This document shows, one piece after another, positions 34,586 to 43,347 of a DNA stretch of 64,000 nt. Source of the stretch: SHYR01 sp036013055 (GTDB taxonomy: Bacteria; Chloroflexota; Dehalococcoidia; UBA2979); contig DASCQM010000013.1 in NCBI GenBank assembly GCA_036013055.1, forward strand, positions 1 to 64,000. Reading direction: 5' to 3'. Under the pieces are notes generated by a model. It saw only the letters and a program-made list of their open reading frames with translations. It was not told the DNA's origin and ran no database searches. The stretch's first letter is position 1. Every line of letters begins with the position of its first letter. Made by a program: the position numbers and the translations under genes.

Positions 34586-34731
34586 CGCGACGTGCTGTCG
34601 TCGATCGAGGATGCCTTCAGTCGAGTCAGGATTTCGTCGCCCACCGTCATCGGGGAATGCCATGAACCGAACGTGCCGTCAGGGAAGGGTCAGATCACAA
34701 CCGTGCAAGTTGACGGGTGCTGGCCAGGCGG

Positions 34732-35418
34732 TCAGCGGTTCGATCGAGCCTCGGCCGCCGCAGCGATTTCTCGCGCCCGACCCGTCGCATCGAATCCACT
34801 ACCGGCCAACCACGAGGGTTCGGCGAGCTGTTCAAAGTGATCGCCTGGCTCGTCCCAGCGGTGCAGAAGACGAGCCTGTGGGCGGCCACTACTGACGGCC
34901 TCGATCTCATGCACTTCGGCGACTGCCCGCCGCGTCGGAGCCTGCCAGTCGTCGCCGAGCGTTCGGATGTAGACCATCAGGTCGAGCGCCGCAGCCTGCT
35001 CATCCGGCACGCCGTTCTCGCCGGTCAGCACCGCAAACGCCTGATCCAGCCCCGGGGCGTGCAGAGCCGTTGCGAGCGAATAGCCACGTCCGAGGGTGGC
35101 GAAGACACGACGCACCGGTGCGCCCCAGATGTATCCCGGCACCTCTGCCTGGCTGATTTCCGGCACGACCAGGTAGCCGCCCGGCGCCTCCGACTCCAGC
35201 GCGTCAAGGTCAGCCGGGTGGTCGATCAGCGTGTGCAATGGGGTACCCGCTGGAACGTGCTCAAGCGCCAGGCGCGTCACCGTCGACTTGCCCGCCCAGC
35301 GCGGGATTGCTACCACGAGCAGCGATCGCCGCTGCTGCGCGGTCAGCTGCAACGTCGCGGCAATCTCGGGCGACATCGTCCCGTTCTGCACGAGATCGAT
35401 GATGTCGGGGTCGGCCAT
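34732..35418 (-). CDS. small PilT/GspE-like P-loop NTPase homologue
   Basis: 228 residues from the ATG at 35418, preceded by GTGGAGGA; a longer frame to 35496 lacks a site. The layout mimics the RecA core of type II/IV secretion ATPases: L-V-Q-N-G-T-M-S-P-E-I-A, then a modified Walker A (A-I-P-R-W-A-G-K-S-T, first Gly replaced), G-Y-L-V-V-P-E-I-S in the Walker B place and a L-A-T-A-L-H-A segment like the His box. No N-terminal oligomerisation domain and no pilus or secretion genes nearby. It may be a regulatory or degenerate ATPase. Family assignment is by pattern memory only. Confidence 0.6.
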   Translation of the reverse strand: MADPDIIDLVQNGTMSPEIAATLQLTAQQRRSLLVVAIPRWAGKSTVTRLALEHVPAGTPLHTLIDHPADLDALESEAPGGYLVVPEISQAEVPGYIWGAPVRRVFATLGRGYSLATALHAPGLDQAFAVLTGENGVPDEQAAALDLMVYIRTLGDDWQAPTRRAVAEVHEIEAVSSGRPQARLLHRWDEPGDHFEQLAEPSWLAGSGFDATGRAREIAAAAEARSNR

Positions 35419-35508
35419 GATTCCTCCACGCATCGACGCGCCAGCGGCGGCGACAGGTACGATGTCCGTAGCCACGTCAGCATAGCGGGAACCCACGCGG
35501 AGGCGGTC

Positions 35509-35916
35509 ATGCCGGAGCAGTACGTCGCAAAGGACAATGAGACCGGGCTGGAGATCTCAGTCACAGGTGACTTCCCTGAAGACCCCGACGACCGCGTCCG
35601 CATTGCGCGCACCGCGACGCTCTTCACCCGCCTCTTTTCGACGATCCTCTCGACCGAGAGCATCACGGAACGGCGGCAACGATTCCGAGCCGTGGAATCT
35701 CAGCTTGAGATCGCCGACGCGCTGATCAAGGAAGATTTCACCGAGGTTCAGCAACTGATGCGCGAGACGATGCACTCGATGGGCGTCTCGGAGGAGCAAC
35801 TCGCCGAGATCGAAGCTGAACTGAAACGGCACCTCAAGGAGATGGGCGGCATCGACTTCCCCGATGCGACCGACGAGGACGCCCCACCAGACGAGGACGG
35901 GCCGCCCGCCCCGTAG
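35509..35916 (+). CDS. acidic hypothetical protein with C-terminal D/E/P tail
   Basis: 135 residues from ATG 35509 with GGAGG upstream. No family recognised. The centre (residues 40-110) is a predicted long helix rich in Glu, Gln and Arg (E-R-R-Q-R-F-R-A-V-E-S-Q-L) and probably helical-bundle or coiled-coil. The last 20 residues are Asp/Pro-rich and disordered. It is divergent from the P-loop gene, 90 bases between starts, so they may share a control region. Confidence 0.7.
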   Translation: MPEQYVAKDNETGLEISVTGDFPEDPDDRVRIARTATLFTRLFSTILSTESITERRQRFRAVESQLEIADALIKEDFTEVQQLMRETMHSMGVSEEQLAEIEAELKRHLKEMGGIDFPDATDEDAPPDEDGPPAP

Positions 35917-35942
35917 CGCCGCCGGAGACCGGGCCGCCGCGT

Positions 35943-36689
35943 CTACTCGACGCGATCGACGATCAGGCGGTAGCCAGCACCGGGCAGCGAGTCGATCGCC
36001 CGATCCAGTCCAATCGCGCTCAACTTCCGTCGCAGCGAGTGCACGTGCGATCGGATCGCGGCGCGGCCATGGCGATCGGCGAACGCCTCGCCCCAGAGCG
36101 CCTGCGCGATCACGTCGTGGGTGGTGACACGCGGACGGTCGCGGATCATCGCGGCGAGGATGCGAGCCTCGAACGGCGTAACACTCGTACTGCCGAGCGG
36201 CCCCGTGGCCTCTCGCCGCGCGCCGTCGAACGTGAGCGCCAGCTCCGACCGAGCCCCGTCTCCGGCGTGCGTCATTGCAGCGTGGACCACGTCGGATACG
36301 CTCGCGGTCGTCGGTACCACGATCAGCGGCTGAAGATCGCTGGGCGGCGATTGGCGATGCCAGGACGAGTGTTCGGGCAGCACAGTGACGACCGGCAGTC
36401 GTTCGTCCTCGACAGCCCCCCGCACCCGCTCGATCAGCCGCCTCAGCGGTGTCGCGTCGCCGCCGGCATCGACGATCGCGAGGTCAGGAACGGTCGAAGC
36501 GCGCCGGATGCCGGCGGTCGCGTGATCCGCGTCGCTGCTGCCGGCCGCGGCGTGTCCGGCGCGTCGCAGCGCGCGTGTCAGCGAGTGACGCCAATCCGTA
36601 CTCTCCGAGATCACGAACGCATGCACAGCGCCTCGCCTGCCCTTCGCCGCAGCAATCGTATTCTCATCGGCAGCCGGCACGAACGCCAC
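35943..36689 (-). CDS. response-regulator-like transcription factor, degenerate receiver plus OmpR-type wHTH
   Basis: 248 residues, GTG start. The C-terminal 95 residues form an OmpR/PhoB winged helix: L-T-F-D-G-A-R-R-E, T-P-F-E-A-R-I-L-A-A-M, then R-S-H-V-H-S-L-R-R-K-L-S and P-G-A-G-Y-R-L. The N-terminal 120 residues have a receiver-like outline with D-L-A-I-V-D-A at the phosphate position, but the acidic pair reads S-E-S and the switch Lys is missing. It is likely controlled by protein contact or amount instead of phosphorylation. No histidine kinase is adjacent. Its start is 100 bases from divergent uvrA. Confidence 0.8.
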   Translation of the reverse strand: MAFVPAADENTIAAAKGRRGAVHAFVISESTDWRHSLTRALRRAGHAAAGSSDADHATAGIRRASTVPDLAIVDAGGDATPLRRLIERVRGAVEDERLPVVTVLPEHSSWHRQSPPSDLQPLIVVPTTASVSDVVHAAMTHAGDGARSELALTFDGARREATGPLGSTSVTPFEARILAAMIRDRPRVTTHDVIAQALWGEAFADRHGRAAIRSHVHSLRRKLSAIGLDRAIDSLPGAGYRLIVDRVE

Positions 36690-36744
36690 GAGCCGTTGAT
36701 ACCAACTCTTGAGGGACAGCGCCGAGCCTCGTACGATAGCGATT

Positions 36745-36758
36745 CGAGCGTTTGTTCT
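36745..36758 (+). promoter_or_regulatory. candidate LexA (SOS) box upstream of uvrA
   Basis: CGAGC-gttt-GTTCT differs from the Gram-positive-type LexA consensus CGAAC-N4-GTTCG at two positions. It lies 31 bases before the uvrA start, in the expected promoter zone. SOS control of uvrA is well known in other bacteria; the operator of this lineage is not known to me. Confidence 0.35.
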
Positions 36759-36789
36759 ACCCGATACTCCCTATCGCTGAGGTGAACCC

Positions 36790-39700
36790 GTGCCACTCGA
36801 CCGCATCGTCGTGACCGGCGCACGAGAGCACAATCTCAAGAACATCGACATCGAGATCCCACGCGACAAGTTCGTGGTGATCACTGGCGTCTCCGGCTCC
36901 GGGAAGTCGTCCCTCGCCTTCGACACGATCTACGCCGAGGGGCAACGACGCTACGTCGAGTCCCTCTCCGCATACGCACGTCAATTCCTAGGCCTGATGG
37001 AGAAGCCAGACGTCGACTACATCGACGGCCTCTCGCCCGCGATCTCGATCGACCAGAAGGGCGTCTCCAAGAACCCGCGCTCCACCGTGGCGACGGTGAC
37101 GGAGATCTACGACTATCTGCGGCTGCTCTTCGCCCGCGCCGGGACGCCGCACTGCCCCCACTGCGGGCAGGTGATCCGACGTCAGACCGTGCAGCAGATC
37201 GTCGACGCCGTGCTCGCAGAGGCCGCCGGCACGCGCGGCATGCTGCTGGCACCGCTGATCCGCCACCAGCGAGGCGAGCACAAGCAGGTGATCGAGGAGA
37301 TCCGTCAGGCCGGCTTCATCCGCGCACGCGTGGACGGCGAGGTTCGCGAGATCGACGAACAGTTCGACCTCGACCGCTACAGGTGGCACGACATCGATGT
37401 CGTCGTCGACCGCATCATCGTCCCGGAGGCCGGCGCCGAGGAGTCTGAGGAGACGCGACGTCGCATCGCCGACTCCGTCGAACAGTCGCTGCGGCTCGGT
37501 GCGGGCGTGATCGTCTTCGCGCCGGAGGGGCTCGAAGAGCAAACGTTCTCGGAGCACTTCGCGTGCCCGAACACGAGCCACCCGCCCTACTCCGTCGGCG
37601 AGATCGAACCGCGCAATTTCTCGTTCAACAGCCCGCATGGCGCTTGCGCGACCTGCACCGGCCTGGGCGTGCAGATGGAGATCGACCCGGAGCTCGTCGT
37701 GCCGAACCGCGGCCTCTCGATCAGCGAGGGCGCGATCCTGCCCTACCAGCGGATCAGCACCTCCCAGCACTGGTACCGCCGCCGCATCTCGTCCGTGGGC
37801 GAGGCCTACGGCTTCTCGATCGACAGCCCGCTCGCCGAACTCGACGAGACGCAGTGGCACGCGCTGATGCACGGCACCGGCGAGGAGCAGGTGAAGGTCA
37901 ACTACAAGACACGCAGCGGCCGCGTGCGGCGCTACGACGTGGCGTGGGAAGGCGTGCTTCCGAACCTGGAGCGCCGCCATAAGGAGACCGAGTCCGAGTG
38001 GGTGCGCCAGGACATCGAGCGCTACATGCTCGCGGTTCCCTGCCCGACGTGCGACGGCGCGCGCGTGAAGTCCTCGATGCTTGCCGTCACAGTCGATGGT
38101 CGTTCGATCGTCGAGGTGGCGCGGCTCTCAGTCGGCGACGCGCTGGAGTGGACGCAGGCGCTGCAGAGCGACGAAACGCCGCTCGGCGCGCGGGAGCGGG
38201 AAATCTCGCGTCAGATCCTGCAGGAGATCGCCGGTCGCCTGACCTTCCTCCGCGACGTCGGACTCGCCTACCTCACGCTCGACCGGCCCTCGGCGACACT
38301 GGCCGGCGGCGAAGGTCAGCGCATCCGCCTCGCAACGCAGATCGGCTCGGCGCTGATGGGCGTGCTCTACGTCTGCGACGAGCCATCGATCGGCCTGCAC
38401 CCCGTCGACAACGAGCGCCTGATCAGCACGCTGACGCGGTTGCGCGACCTCGGCAACACCGTGCTCGTCGTCGAGCACGACGAGGCGATGATGATGGCGG
38501 CCGACCACCTGATCGACCTCGGCCCCGGCGCCGGCGAGCACGGCGGGACGGTGGTCGCGAAGGGCTCGCCGAAGCAGGTCGCGCGCTCGAAGAAGTCGAT
38601 CACCGGACAGTTCCTCTCCGGCAAGCGCCAGATTCCGATGCCGCGGCAGCGACGCCCCGGCAAGGGCGAAGTACTTACCGTACGAGGAGCGACGGAGCAC
38701 AACCTCAAGCAGATTGATGTCAGCTTCCCGCTCGGCTCGTTCATCGGGGTGACCGGCATGTCCGGCAGCGGCAAGTCGACCCTCGTCAACGAGATCCTCG
38801 CCAAGCGACTCGCGCACGACCTGCACCGCGCCCGCGAGCGTCCCGGCAAGCACGACGCGTTCGAGGGTCTCGACCACGTCGACAAGGCCGTCGTGATCGA
38901 CCAGTCGCCGATCGGGCGCACGCCGCGGTCGAACCCGGCGACGTACACGAACCTCTTCACAACGATCCGCGACCTCTTCTCGTCGGTGCCGGAGTCGCGC
39001 GTGCGCGGCTACAAGCCCGGGCGGTTCTCGTTCAACGTGAAGGGCGGGCGCTGCGAGGAGTGCTCAGGCGACGGCTACAACGTGATCGAGATGCAGTTCC
39101 TGCCGGAGGTCACCGTCCCCTGCGAGGTCTGCCATGGCGACCGCTACAACCGCGATACGCTGGAGATCAAATACCGCGGCAAGAGCATCGCCGAAGTGCT
39201 GAACATGACGGTCAGCGAAGCCCACGAGTTCTTCGAGGCGATTCCCGCCGCGCGAAGGCGGCTGGAGACGCTGGAGAGCGTCGGGCTTGGCTACATTCGC
39301 CTCGGCCAGCCCGCGACCACGCTCTCCGGTGGCGAGGCGCAGCGCGTGAAGCTCGCAACCGAACTCTCGCGGCGCGCGACCGGCCAGACGGTCTACATCC
39401 TCGACGAGCCGACGACCGGGCTCTCGTTCCCGGACGTCGAGGCGCTCCTTCAAGTGCTGCAGGCACTCGTCGATCAGGGCAACACAGTGATCGTGATCGA
39501 GCACCACCTCGACGTGATCAAGAACGCCGACTGGATCATCGACCTCGGTCCGCGCGGCGGCGAGGCCGGTGGCGAAGTGATCGCGGAAGGACCGCCGGAG
39601 GCGATCGCTGCCACCGAGGCCTCGTCGACAGGCGCCTTCCTGCGCGAGGTGATCGATCGTGCCGGCGGCGACGTGCCGGTTGCGGATCGCGAGGCGATCG

Positions 39701-39849
39701 CGAAAGCGAGCGGTAAGAACGCGGCACCCTCGGCGGCCCCGTCGAAGAACGGCAAGCGACCGAAGGCGGCCGCCGCCGCTGCGAAGAAGAAGCCTGCTGC
39801 GAAGCGCAAGAAGACGAAGGCGCGCAAGGCGAAGACCGCCAGCGCCTGA
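36790..39849 (+). CDS. uvrA: excinuclease ABC subunit A with lysine/alanine-rich tail
   Basis: 1,019 residues, about 60-70 more than usual. Damage-recognition subunit of nucleotide excision repair. Two ABC cassettes: Walker A G-V-S-G-S-G-K-S-S near the N-terminus and G-M-S-G-S-G-K-S-T near residue 660; signatures L-A-G-G-E-G-Q-R and L-S-G-G-E-A-Q-R. Zinc sites: C-P-H-C, C-P-T-C, and the C-terminal C-E-E-C...C-E-V-C module with its glycine-rich loop. The start is GTG after TGAGGTGA. The last 45 residues are mostly Lys, Ala and Pro, like a histone H1 tail, and probably bind DNA without sequence preference. Confidence 0.97.
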   Translation: MPLDRIVVTGAREHNLKNIDIEIPRDKFVVITGVSGSGKSSLAFDTIYAEGQRRYVESLSAYARQFLGLMEKPDVDYIDGLSPAISIDQKGVSKNPRSTVATVTEIYDYLRLLFARAGTPHCPHCGQVIRRQTVQQIVDAVLAEAAGTRGMLLAPLIRHQRGEHKQVIEEIRQAGFIRARVDGEVREIDEQFDLDRYRWHDIDVVVDRIIVPEAGAEESEETRRRIADSVEQSLRLGAGVIVFAPEGLEEQTFSEHFACPNTSHPPYSVGEIEPRNFSFNSPHGACATCTGLGVQMEIDPELVVPNRGLSISEGAILPYQRISTSQHWYRRRISSVGEAYGFSIDSPLAELDETQWHALMHGTGEEQVKVNYKTRSGRVRRYDVAWEGVLPNLERRHKETESEWVRQDIERYMLAVPCPTCDGARVKSSMLAVTVDGRSIVEVARLSVGDALEWTQALQSDETPLGAREREISRQILQEIAGRLTFLRDVGLAYLTLDRPSATLAGGEGQRIRLATQIGSALMGVLYVCDEPSIGLHPVDNERLISTLTRLRDLGNTVLVVEHDEAMMMAADHLIDLGPGAGEHGGTVVAKGSPKQVARSKKSITGQFLSGKRQIPMPRQRRPGKGEVLTVRGATEHNLKQIDVSFPLGSFIGVTGMSGSGKSTLVNEILAKRLAHDLHRARERPGKHDAFEGLDHVDKAVVIDQSPIGRTPRSNPATYTNLFTTIRDLFSSVPESRVRGYKPGRFSFNVKGGRCEECSGDGYNVIEMQFLPEVTVPCEVCHGDRYNRDTLEIKYRGKSIAEVLNMTVSEAHEFFEAIPAARRRLETLESVGLGYIRLGQPATTLSGGEAQRVKLATELSRRATGQTVYILDEPTTGLSFPDVEALLQVLQALVDQGNTVIVIEHHLDVIKNADWIIDLGPRGGEAGGEVIAEGPPEAIAATEASSTGAFLREVIDRAGGDVPVADREAIAKASGKNAAPSAAPSKNGKRPKAAAAAAKKKPAAKRKKTKARKAKTASA

Positions 39850-39882
39850 ACGCGCCATCCGTCGCTGCGATAGCCTTGCGAC

Positions 39883-40371
39883 GTGTACACACTCACCCTC
39901 GACAACGACGACCTGCGCCTCGTCTATCTGGCGACGGTCTACCACCTCGGCCGGCCCGGCTCGGAGATCGATGCGGTGACGCTGAAGCCGCACTCGCTCG
40001 GTCTCGGATCGTTACGCGAGGCGCTGGAGCCGCAGCTCGCCAACGCCTCAGCGGACGTCGATCTCTCCGACTACCAGCTGGCACGTCTCGGCCAGGCGTT
40101 GCACGGCATCGTCAACGAGCTGAAGCAATTTGAGCTGGCGCAGGGCCGCTCCGCCGTGCCCGGCTTCTCCGAGGCGATGGAGCAACTCTACCCCGGCATC
40201 GCAGACCAGTCCGGCGCATCGCTGGATCTGGTGCAGCAGGCGATCATGCTGCGCCGCCGCCTCGATGCGGCCGTTCGTGACGCGGAGGTGGCGGTCGAGG
40301 CTGCGCAGTCGCAGCTGGCTGAGAGAGAGGCCGAAGAACGTCAGCCGTGGTGGAAGTTCTGGGCGCGCTGA
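39883..40371 (+). CDS. hypothetical protein with coiled coil and C-terminal W-W-K-F-W
   Basis: 162 residues, GTG start 33 bases after uvrA. No family recognised. The first 80 residues are mixed; residues 105-155 are strongly helical (A-A-V-R-D-A-E-V-A-V-E-A-A-Q-S-Q-L). It ends P-W-W-K-F-W-A-R, an aromatic-basic tail like those that insert into membranes or bind partner proteins. TAGCCT 6 bases before the GTG could be a -10 box for a leaderless message. Otherwise it is co-transcribed with uvrA. Confidence 0.7.
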   Translation: MYTLTLDNDDLRLVYLATVYHLGRPGSEIDAVTLKPHSLGLGSLREALEPQLANASADVDLSDYQLARLGQALHGIVNELKQFELAQGRSAVPGFSEAMEQLYPGIADQSGASLDLVQQAIMLRRRLDAAVRDAEVAVEAAQSQLAEREAEERQPWWKFWAR

Positions 40372-40424
40372 GCACTCGATCCGGAAGAGTTGTTGACTCT
40401 TGCGCCGTCCGATCACGCGAACCC

Positions 40425-40453
40425 TTGTCTGCAACGGAGCGCAAACCTACACT
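40425..40453 (+). promoter_or_regulatory. sigma-70-type promoter of ferredoxin gene
   Basis: TTGTCT (40425-40430), 17-base spacer, TACACT (40448-40453). It gives a 5' leader of about 50 bases before the ATG at 40511. The same -10 word is seen upstream of ftsH. Confidence 0.6.
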
Positions 40454-40510
40454 CGCCACGAAGCATTTTCACGTGCATTCAGGCAGCTACCTGCTGAAGG
40501 GACCCTGAGC

Positions 40511-40786
40511 ATGACTTACTTTTCTACCCAGCCGTGTATCGACGAACTCGACCTCTCATGCGTCGACGTCTGCCCGGTGGACTGCATTCACACCGAAGAG
40601 GGTGTCGACCGCATGGTCTACATCGACCCGGACGAGTGCATCGACTGCGGTGCGTGTGAGCCGGCCTGCCCGGTGACCGCGATCTACGCGGAAGATGACC
40701 TGCCGGAAGACATGGCGATCTTCGGCGAGATCAACACGCTCTACTTCAAGGACAAGGACGCGGCGCGCGCGAAGGTTCCCGCCTAG
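40511..40786 (+). CDS. fdxA: 7Fe-type ferredoxin
   Basis: 91 residues. The N-terminal C-I-D-E-L-D-L-S-C-V-D-V-C-P-V-D-C gives the spacing of a 7Fe ([3Fe-4S] plus [4Fe-4S]) ferredoxin. C-I-D-C-G-A-C-E-P-A-C-P binds the second cluster. The acidic C-terminal extension (A-E-D-D-L-P-E-D) is usual. ATG 40511 is chosen from homology of the start M-T-Y and a GGGA purine site. It is a small cytoplasmic electron carrier, single gene with its own promoter and terminator. Confidence 0.93.
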   Translation: MTYFSTQPCIDELDLSCVDVCPVDCIHTEEGVDRMVYIDPDECIDCGACEPACPVTAIYAEDDLPEDMAIFGEINTLYFKDKDAARAKVPA

Positions 40787-40810
40787 TCAGCACGCCCAGT
40801 CAGACAGAGA

Positions 40811-40838
40811 AGAAGCGCCGCTCACGCGGCGCTTCTTT
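40811..40838 (+). terminator. rho-independent terminator after ferredoxin
   Basis: An 11-bp stem (agaagcgccgc / gcggcgcttct) with a 4-base loop and a short T run, 25 bases after the stop. The A-rich 5' side makes it usable for the convergent nuclease gene too. Confidence 0.8.
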
Positions 40839-40863
40839 GATCTCAAAAGTCTGATGTCGCTCG

Positions 40864-41700
40864 CTAGCGACGCCGGATCGTCGCCGGGTCGACGCCTTCG
40901 AGCAGCGGGATCTCGTGATGAGCCAGCGACGGCTCACCCTCCAGCGAGGACGCCTCAAGCTGCACGCTGCCATCCTCCTGCAGGTCTACCAGCAGCACAC
41001 GTCCGCCGATCGAACCACTGAGCGACTCCGGCGCGCCCGAGTACGCCGCCGTCATCGATCCGGCGGCAACCCGTACGAGCCGCTCCCAGTGGCCCAGCGC
41101 CACGTAGTCGCGGTCCATCGCTTCCAGCTCGGTCTCGTAGATATGGAAGGAGTGCTGGAGCGCGGCTGAGGGATGGATGTAGTGCCCGTGGCCGATACCG
41201 ATCTGCCACGCGGCCTCGCCGCGCGGCGGCGCGTCGGCGAAGGGGGTGAAGTTCGGCTCCTCTTCAGTGTGGCTGCGTCCCCAGACCTCGATCTCCGCGT
41301 CACCGAGGGAGACGGTCTCGCCGCCGGGCGCGCGCATCAGATGCAGGTTCGGCGCAGCACCAACGAAGTCGAAGCGGTCATAGACGGAGCCGCTACTGCC
41401 AACGTGGTCATGGTTCCCCGGCAACAGGACGACCGGAACCTCGGCGCGCGCGATTTCGGTCGCCGCGAACTCAAGCGTCTCCTCGCGGACTCGCGCGTTG
41501 TCGAAGAAGTCACCGGCGATCAGCAACGCGTCGACGTCCTCGCTGTGGCACTTGTCGATGATGCTGCGGAATCCCTGCTCCAGCTCGGCACGCAGGGCGT
41601 CGCGCTGCTCGGTTTGCCCGGAGTCGTACGCGCCGAGGTGTACGTCCGACGTGTGCAGCAGCCGTCGAGGGGAGCGCGGGGTGCCGCTGTCGCTGCTCAC
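40864..41700 (-). CDS. metallophosphoesterase, SbcD/Mre11-like nuclease
   Basis: 278 residues. The five phosphoesterase motifs are present: S-D-V-H-L-G, A-G-D-F-F-D-N, L-P-G-N-H-D, I-G-H-G-H and A-L-G-H-W-E, for two metal ions. It is shorter than E. coli SbcD (about 400 residues) and lacks the usual capping domain. No SbcC/Rad50 gene lies in the window, so function in double-strand-break repair is possible but unproven; another phosphodiester substrate is possible. Overlaps glyQS by 4 bases. Confidence 0.87.
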   Translation of the reverse strand: MSSDSGTPRSPRRLLHTSDVHLGAYDSGQTEQRDALRAELEQGFRSIIDKCHSEDVDALLIAGDFFDNARVREETLEFAATEIARAEVPVVLLPGNHDHVGSSGSVYDRFDFVGAAPNLHLMRAPGGETVSLGDAEIEVWGRSHTEEEPNFTPFADAPPRGEAAWQIGIGHGHYIHPSAALQHSFHIYETELEAMDRDYVALGHWERLVRVAAGSMTAAYSGAPESLSGSIGGRVLLVDLQEDGSVQLEASSLEGEPSLAHHEIPLLEGVDPATIRRR

Positions 41701-43076
41701 CGGCCGGGCATCGCTGGTGGATCGTCGACCGTGGGGCGCAGCTCATCGAGCCGCCCGCGCAGAGCCGTCACGAGTTCCGCGATCGGTACGCGAATCTGTT
41801 CGGTGGTGTCCCGGTCGCGGATCGTCACCGCGTCGTCGTCGATCGTCTCGAAGTCGACGGTCACGCAGAGCGGCGTACCGACCTCGTCCTGCCGTCGATA
41901 GCGACGGCCGATCGACTGTGCATCGTCGTACCAGGTGCGGAAGTGGGGACGTAGCACGTCCCAGACGCGCCGCGCCGTCGGCACCAGCTTCTCGTTGCGG
42001 GAGAGCGGCAGCACGCCCACCTCGATCGGCGCGATGTCCGGCGCAAGCCGCAACACGACGCGTTTCTCTTCGCCGACCACGTCCTCGTCGTAGGCGTCCA
42101 TCAGCAACGTCAGCATCACGCGATCGACGCCGACCGCCGGCTCAACCACATGCGGGACGACGTGCTCGTTCTTCTCCGTGTCGAAGTACGTAAGCGACTT
42201 GCCTGAGCGCTCACCATGCGCGGTGAGGTCGTAGTTGCCGCGATAGGCGACGCCCTCCAGTTCCGACCAGCCCCACGGAAAATTCACCTCGATGTCGGCC
42301 GTCGCCGTCGAGTAGTGCGAGAGCTCTTCCTGCTCGTGGTCGCGGAGGCGCAGGTGCTCCTGCCGCACACCGATCGACTGGAACCAGCGCATGCGCTCCG
42401 TCTTCCAGTACTCGAACCAGTCAAGTGCGTCGGCGGCGTCACAGAAGAATTCCATTTCCATCTGCTCGAACTCGCGGGTACGGAAGATGAACTGCTGCGT
42501 CGTGATTTCGTTGCGGAACGACTTGCCGATCTGCCCGATTCCGAACGGGAGGCGCCGTCGTGTCGCGCTCTGCACGTTCTCGAAGTTTACGAACATGCCC
42601 TGCGCCGTCTCGGGGCGCAGATAGGCGACCGCACCATCGTCGGCAACCGGGCCGATGCTCGTACGCAGCAGCAGGTTGAAGTCCCGCTCTTCGGTGAAGT
42701 TGTCCTTCTCGCCACAGTTCGGGCAGACGCCATCCTCGATATGATCCGCACGCACGCGAGCCTGACAGTTGAGGCAGTCGACAAGCGGGTCGGTGAAGGC
42801 GTCCACGTGTCCGGTGGCGCGCCAGACCTCGGGATTGGTGATGATCGCGGCTTCCACGCCGACCACGTCGTCGCGGCCCTGGACCATCCAGCGCCACCAG
42901 CTCTCGCGGATGTTGCGCCGCATCTCGACGCCCAGCGGCCCGTAGTCGTACGTCGCGGCGAATCCGCCGTAGATCTCAGCCGATGGGAAGACGAACCCGC
43001 GCTGCTTCGCGAGCGATGTGATCGTCTCCAGGTCGGCCTTCATCGCAGAGGCCGGCCCGTTGCTCTCGTCAGTCAT
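41697..43076 (-). CDS. glyQS: glycyl-tRNA synthetase, homodimeric class II
   Basis: 459 residues, the usual length for the eukaryote/Gram-positive single-chain type. The N-terminus has S-L-A-K-Q-R-G-F-V-F-P-S-A-E-I-Y-G-G and G-P-L-G-V-E-M-R-R-N. Class II motifs: R-N-E-I-T (motif 2), F-F-C-D and, near the C-terminal part, G-V-D-R-V-M-L (motif 3). A zinc-like C-x2-C...C-x2-C cluster is at about residues 103-122. It charges tRNA-Gly, matching the tRNA-Gly at 2.3 kb. Its downstream neighbour is the nuclease gene, translationally coupled. Confidence 0.96.
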   Translation of the reverse strand: MTDESNGPASAMKADLETITSLAKQRGFVFPSAEIYGGFAATYDYGPLGVEMRRNIRESWWRWMVQGRDDVVGVEAAIITNPEVWRATGHVDAFTDPLVDCLNCQARVRADHIEDGVCPNCGEKDNFTEERDFNLLLRTSIGPVADDGAVAYLRPETAQGMFVNFENVQSATRRRLPFGIGQIGKSFRNEITTQQFIFRTREFEQMEMEFFCDAADALDWFEYWKTERMRWFQSIGVRQEHLRLRDHEQEELSHYSTATADIEVNFPWGWSELEGVAYRGNYDLTAHGERSGKSLTYFDTEKNEHVVPHVVEPAVGVDRVMLTLLMDAYDEDVVGEEKRVVLRLAPDIAPIEVGVLPLSRNEKLVPTARRVWDVLRPHFRTWYDDAQSIGRRYRRQDEVGTPLCVTVDFETIDDDAVTIRDRDTTEQIRVPIAELVTALRGRLDELRPTVDDPPAMPGR

Positions 43077-43197
43077 TCTGCTCCCATGGCGTTGGCCCGA
43101 ACGGGCGGAGGTAGGCCGAGCGTATCATCGCGATCTTGCGTCCACAACACGCCGGGAACCCGTGCTACCATTCCGACGCGCTGGGAGGATCCGACGC

Positions 43198-43347
43198 ATG
43201 CGTACTCTGATTGCCGTCCTGACCGGAGCCGCCGTTGGCGTCGCCGCGGCCGTGGCTGCGGGTGCGCGTGCCGACCTGCGAGAGCTCTCACAGCGCCACG
43301 AAGAGATGCCCGACGTGACCATGGATCCGGAGGCTGCCGATGCCTGA
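43198..43347 (+). CDS. 49-residue single-pass small membrane protein
   Basis: ATG at 43198 after GGGAGGAT, a good ribosome site. Residues 3-23 form one Ala/Val-rich membrane helix; the rest is a short acidic soluble tail (H-E-E-M-P-D-V-T-M-D-P-E). Its stop overlaps the start of the c-di-AMP receptor by 8 bases, so the two are translated together. Function unknown. Confidence 0.7.
   Translation: MRTLIAVLTGAAVGVAAAVAAGARADLRELSQRHEEMPDVTMDPEAADA

Noticed and set aside
34717..35508. Long upstream extension of the acidic protein on the plus strand
   Set aside because: It runs antisense through the P-loop gene, whose own motifs and ribosome site are good; the plus-strand start at 35509 has a ribosome site.
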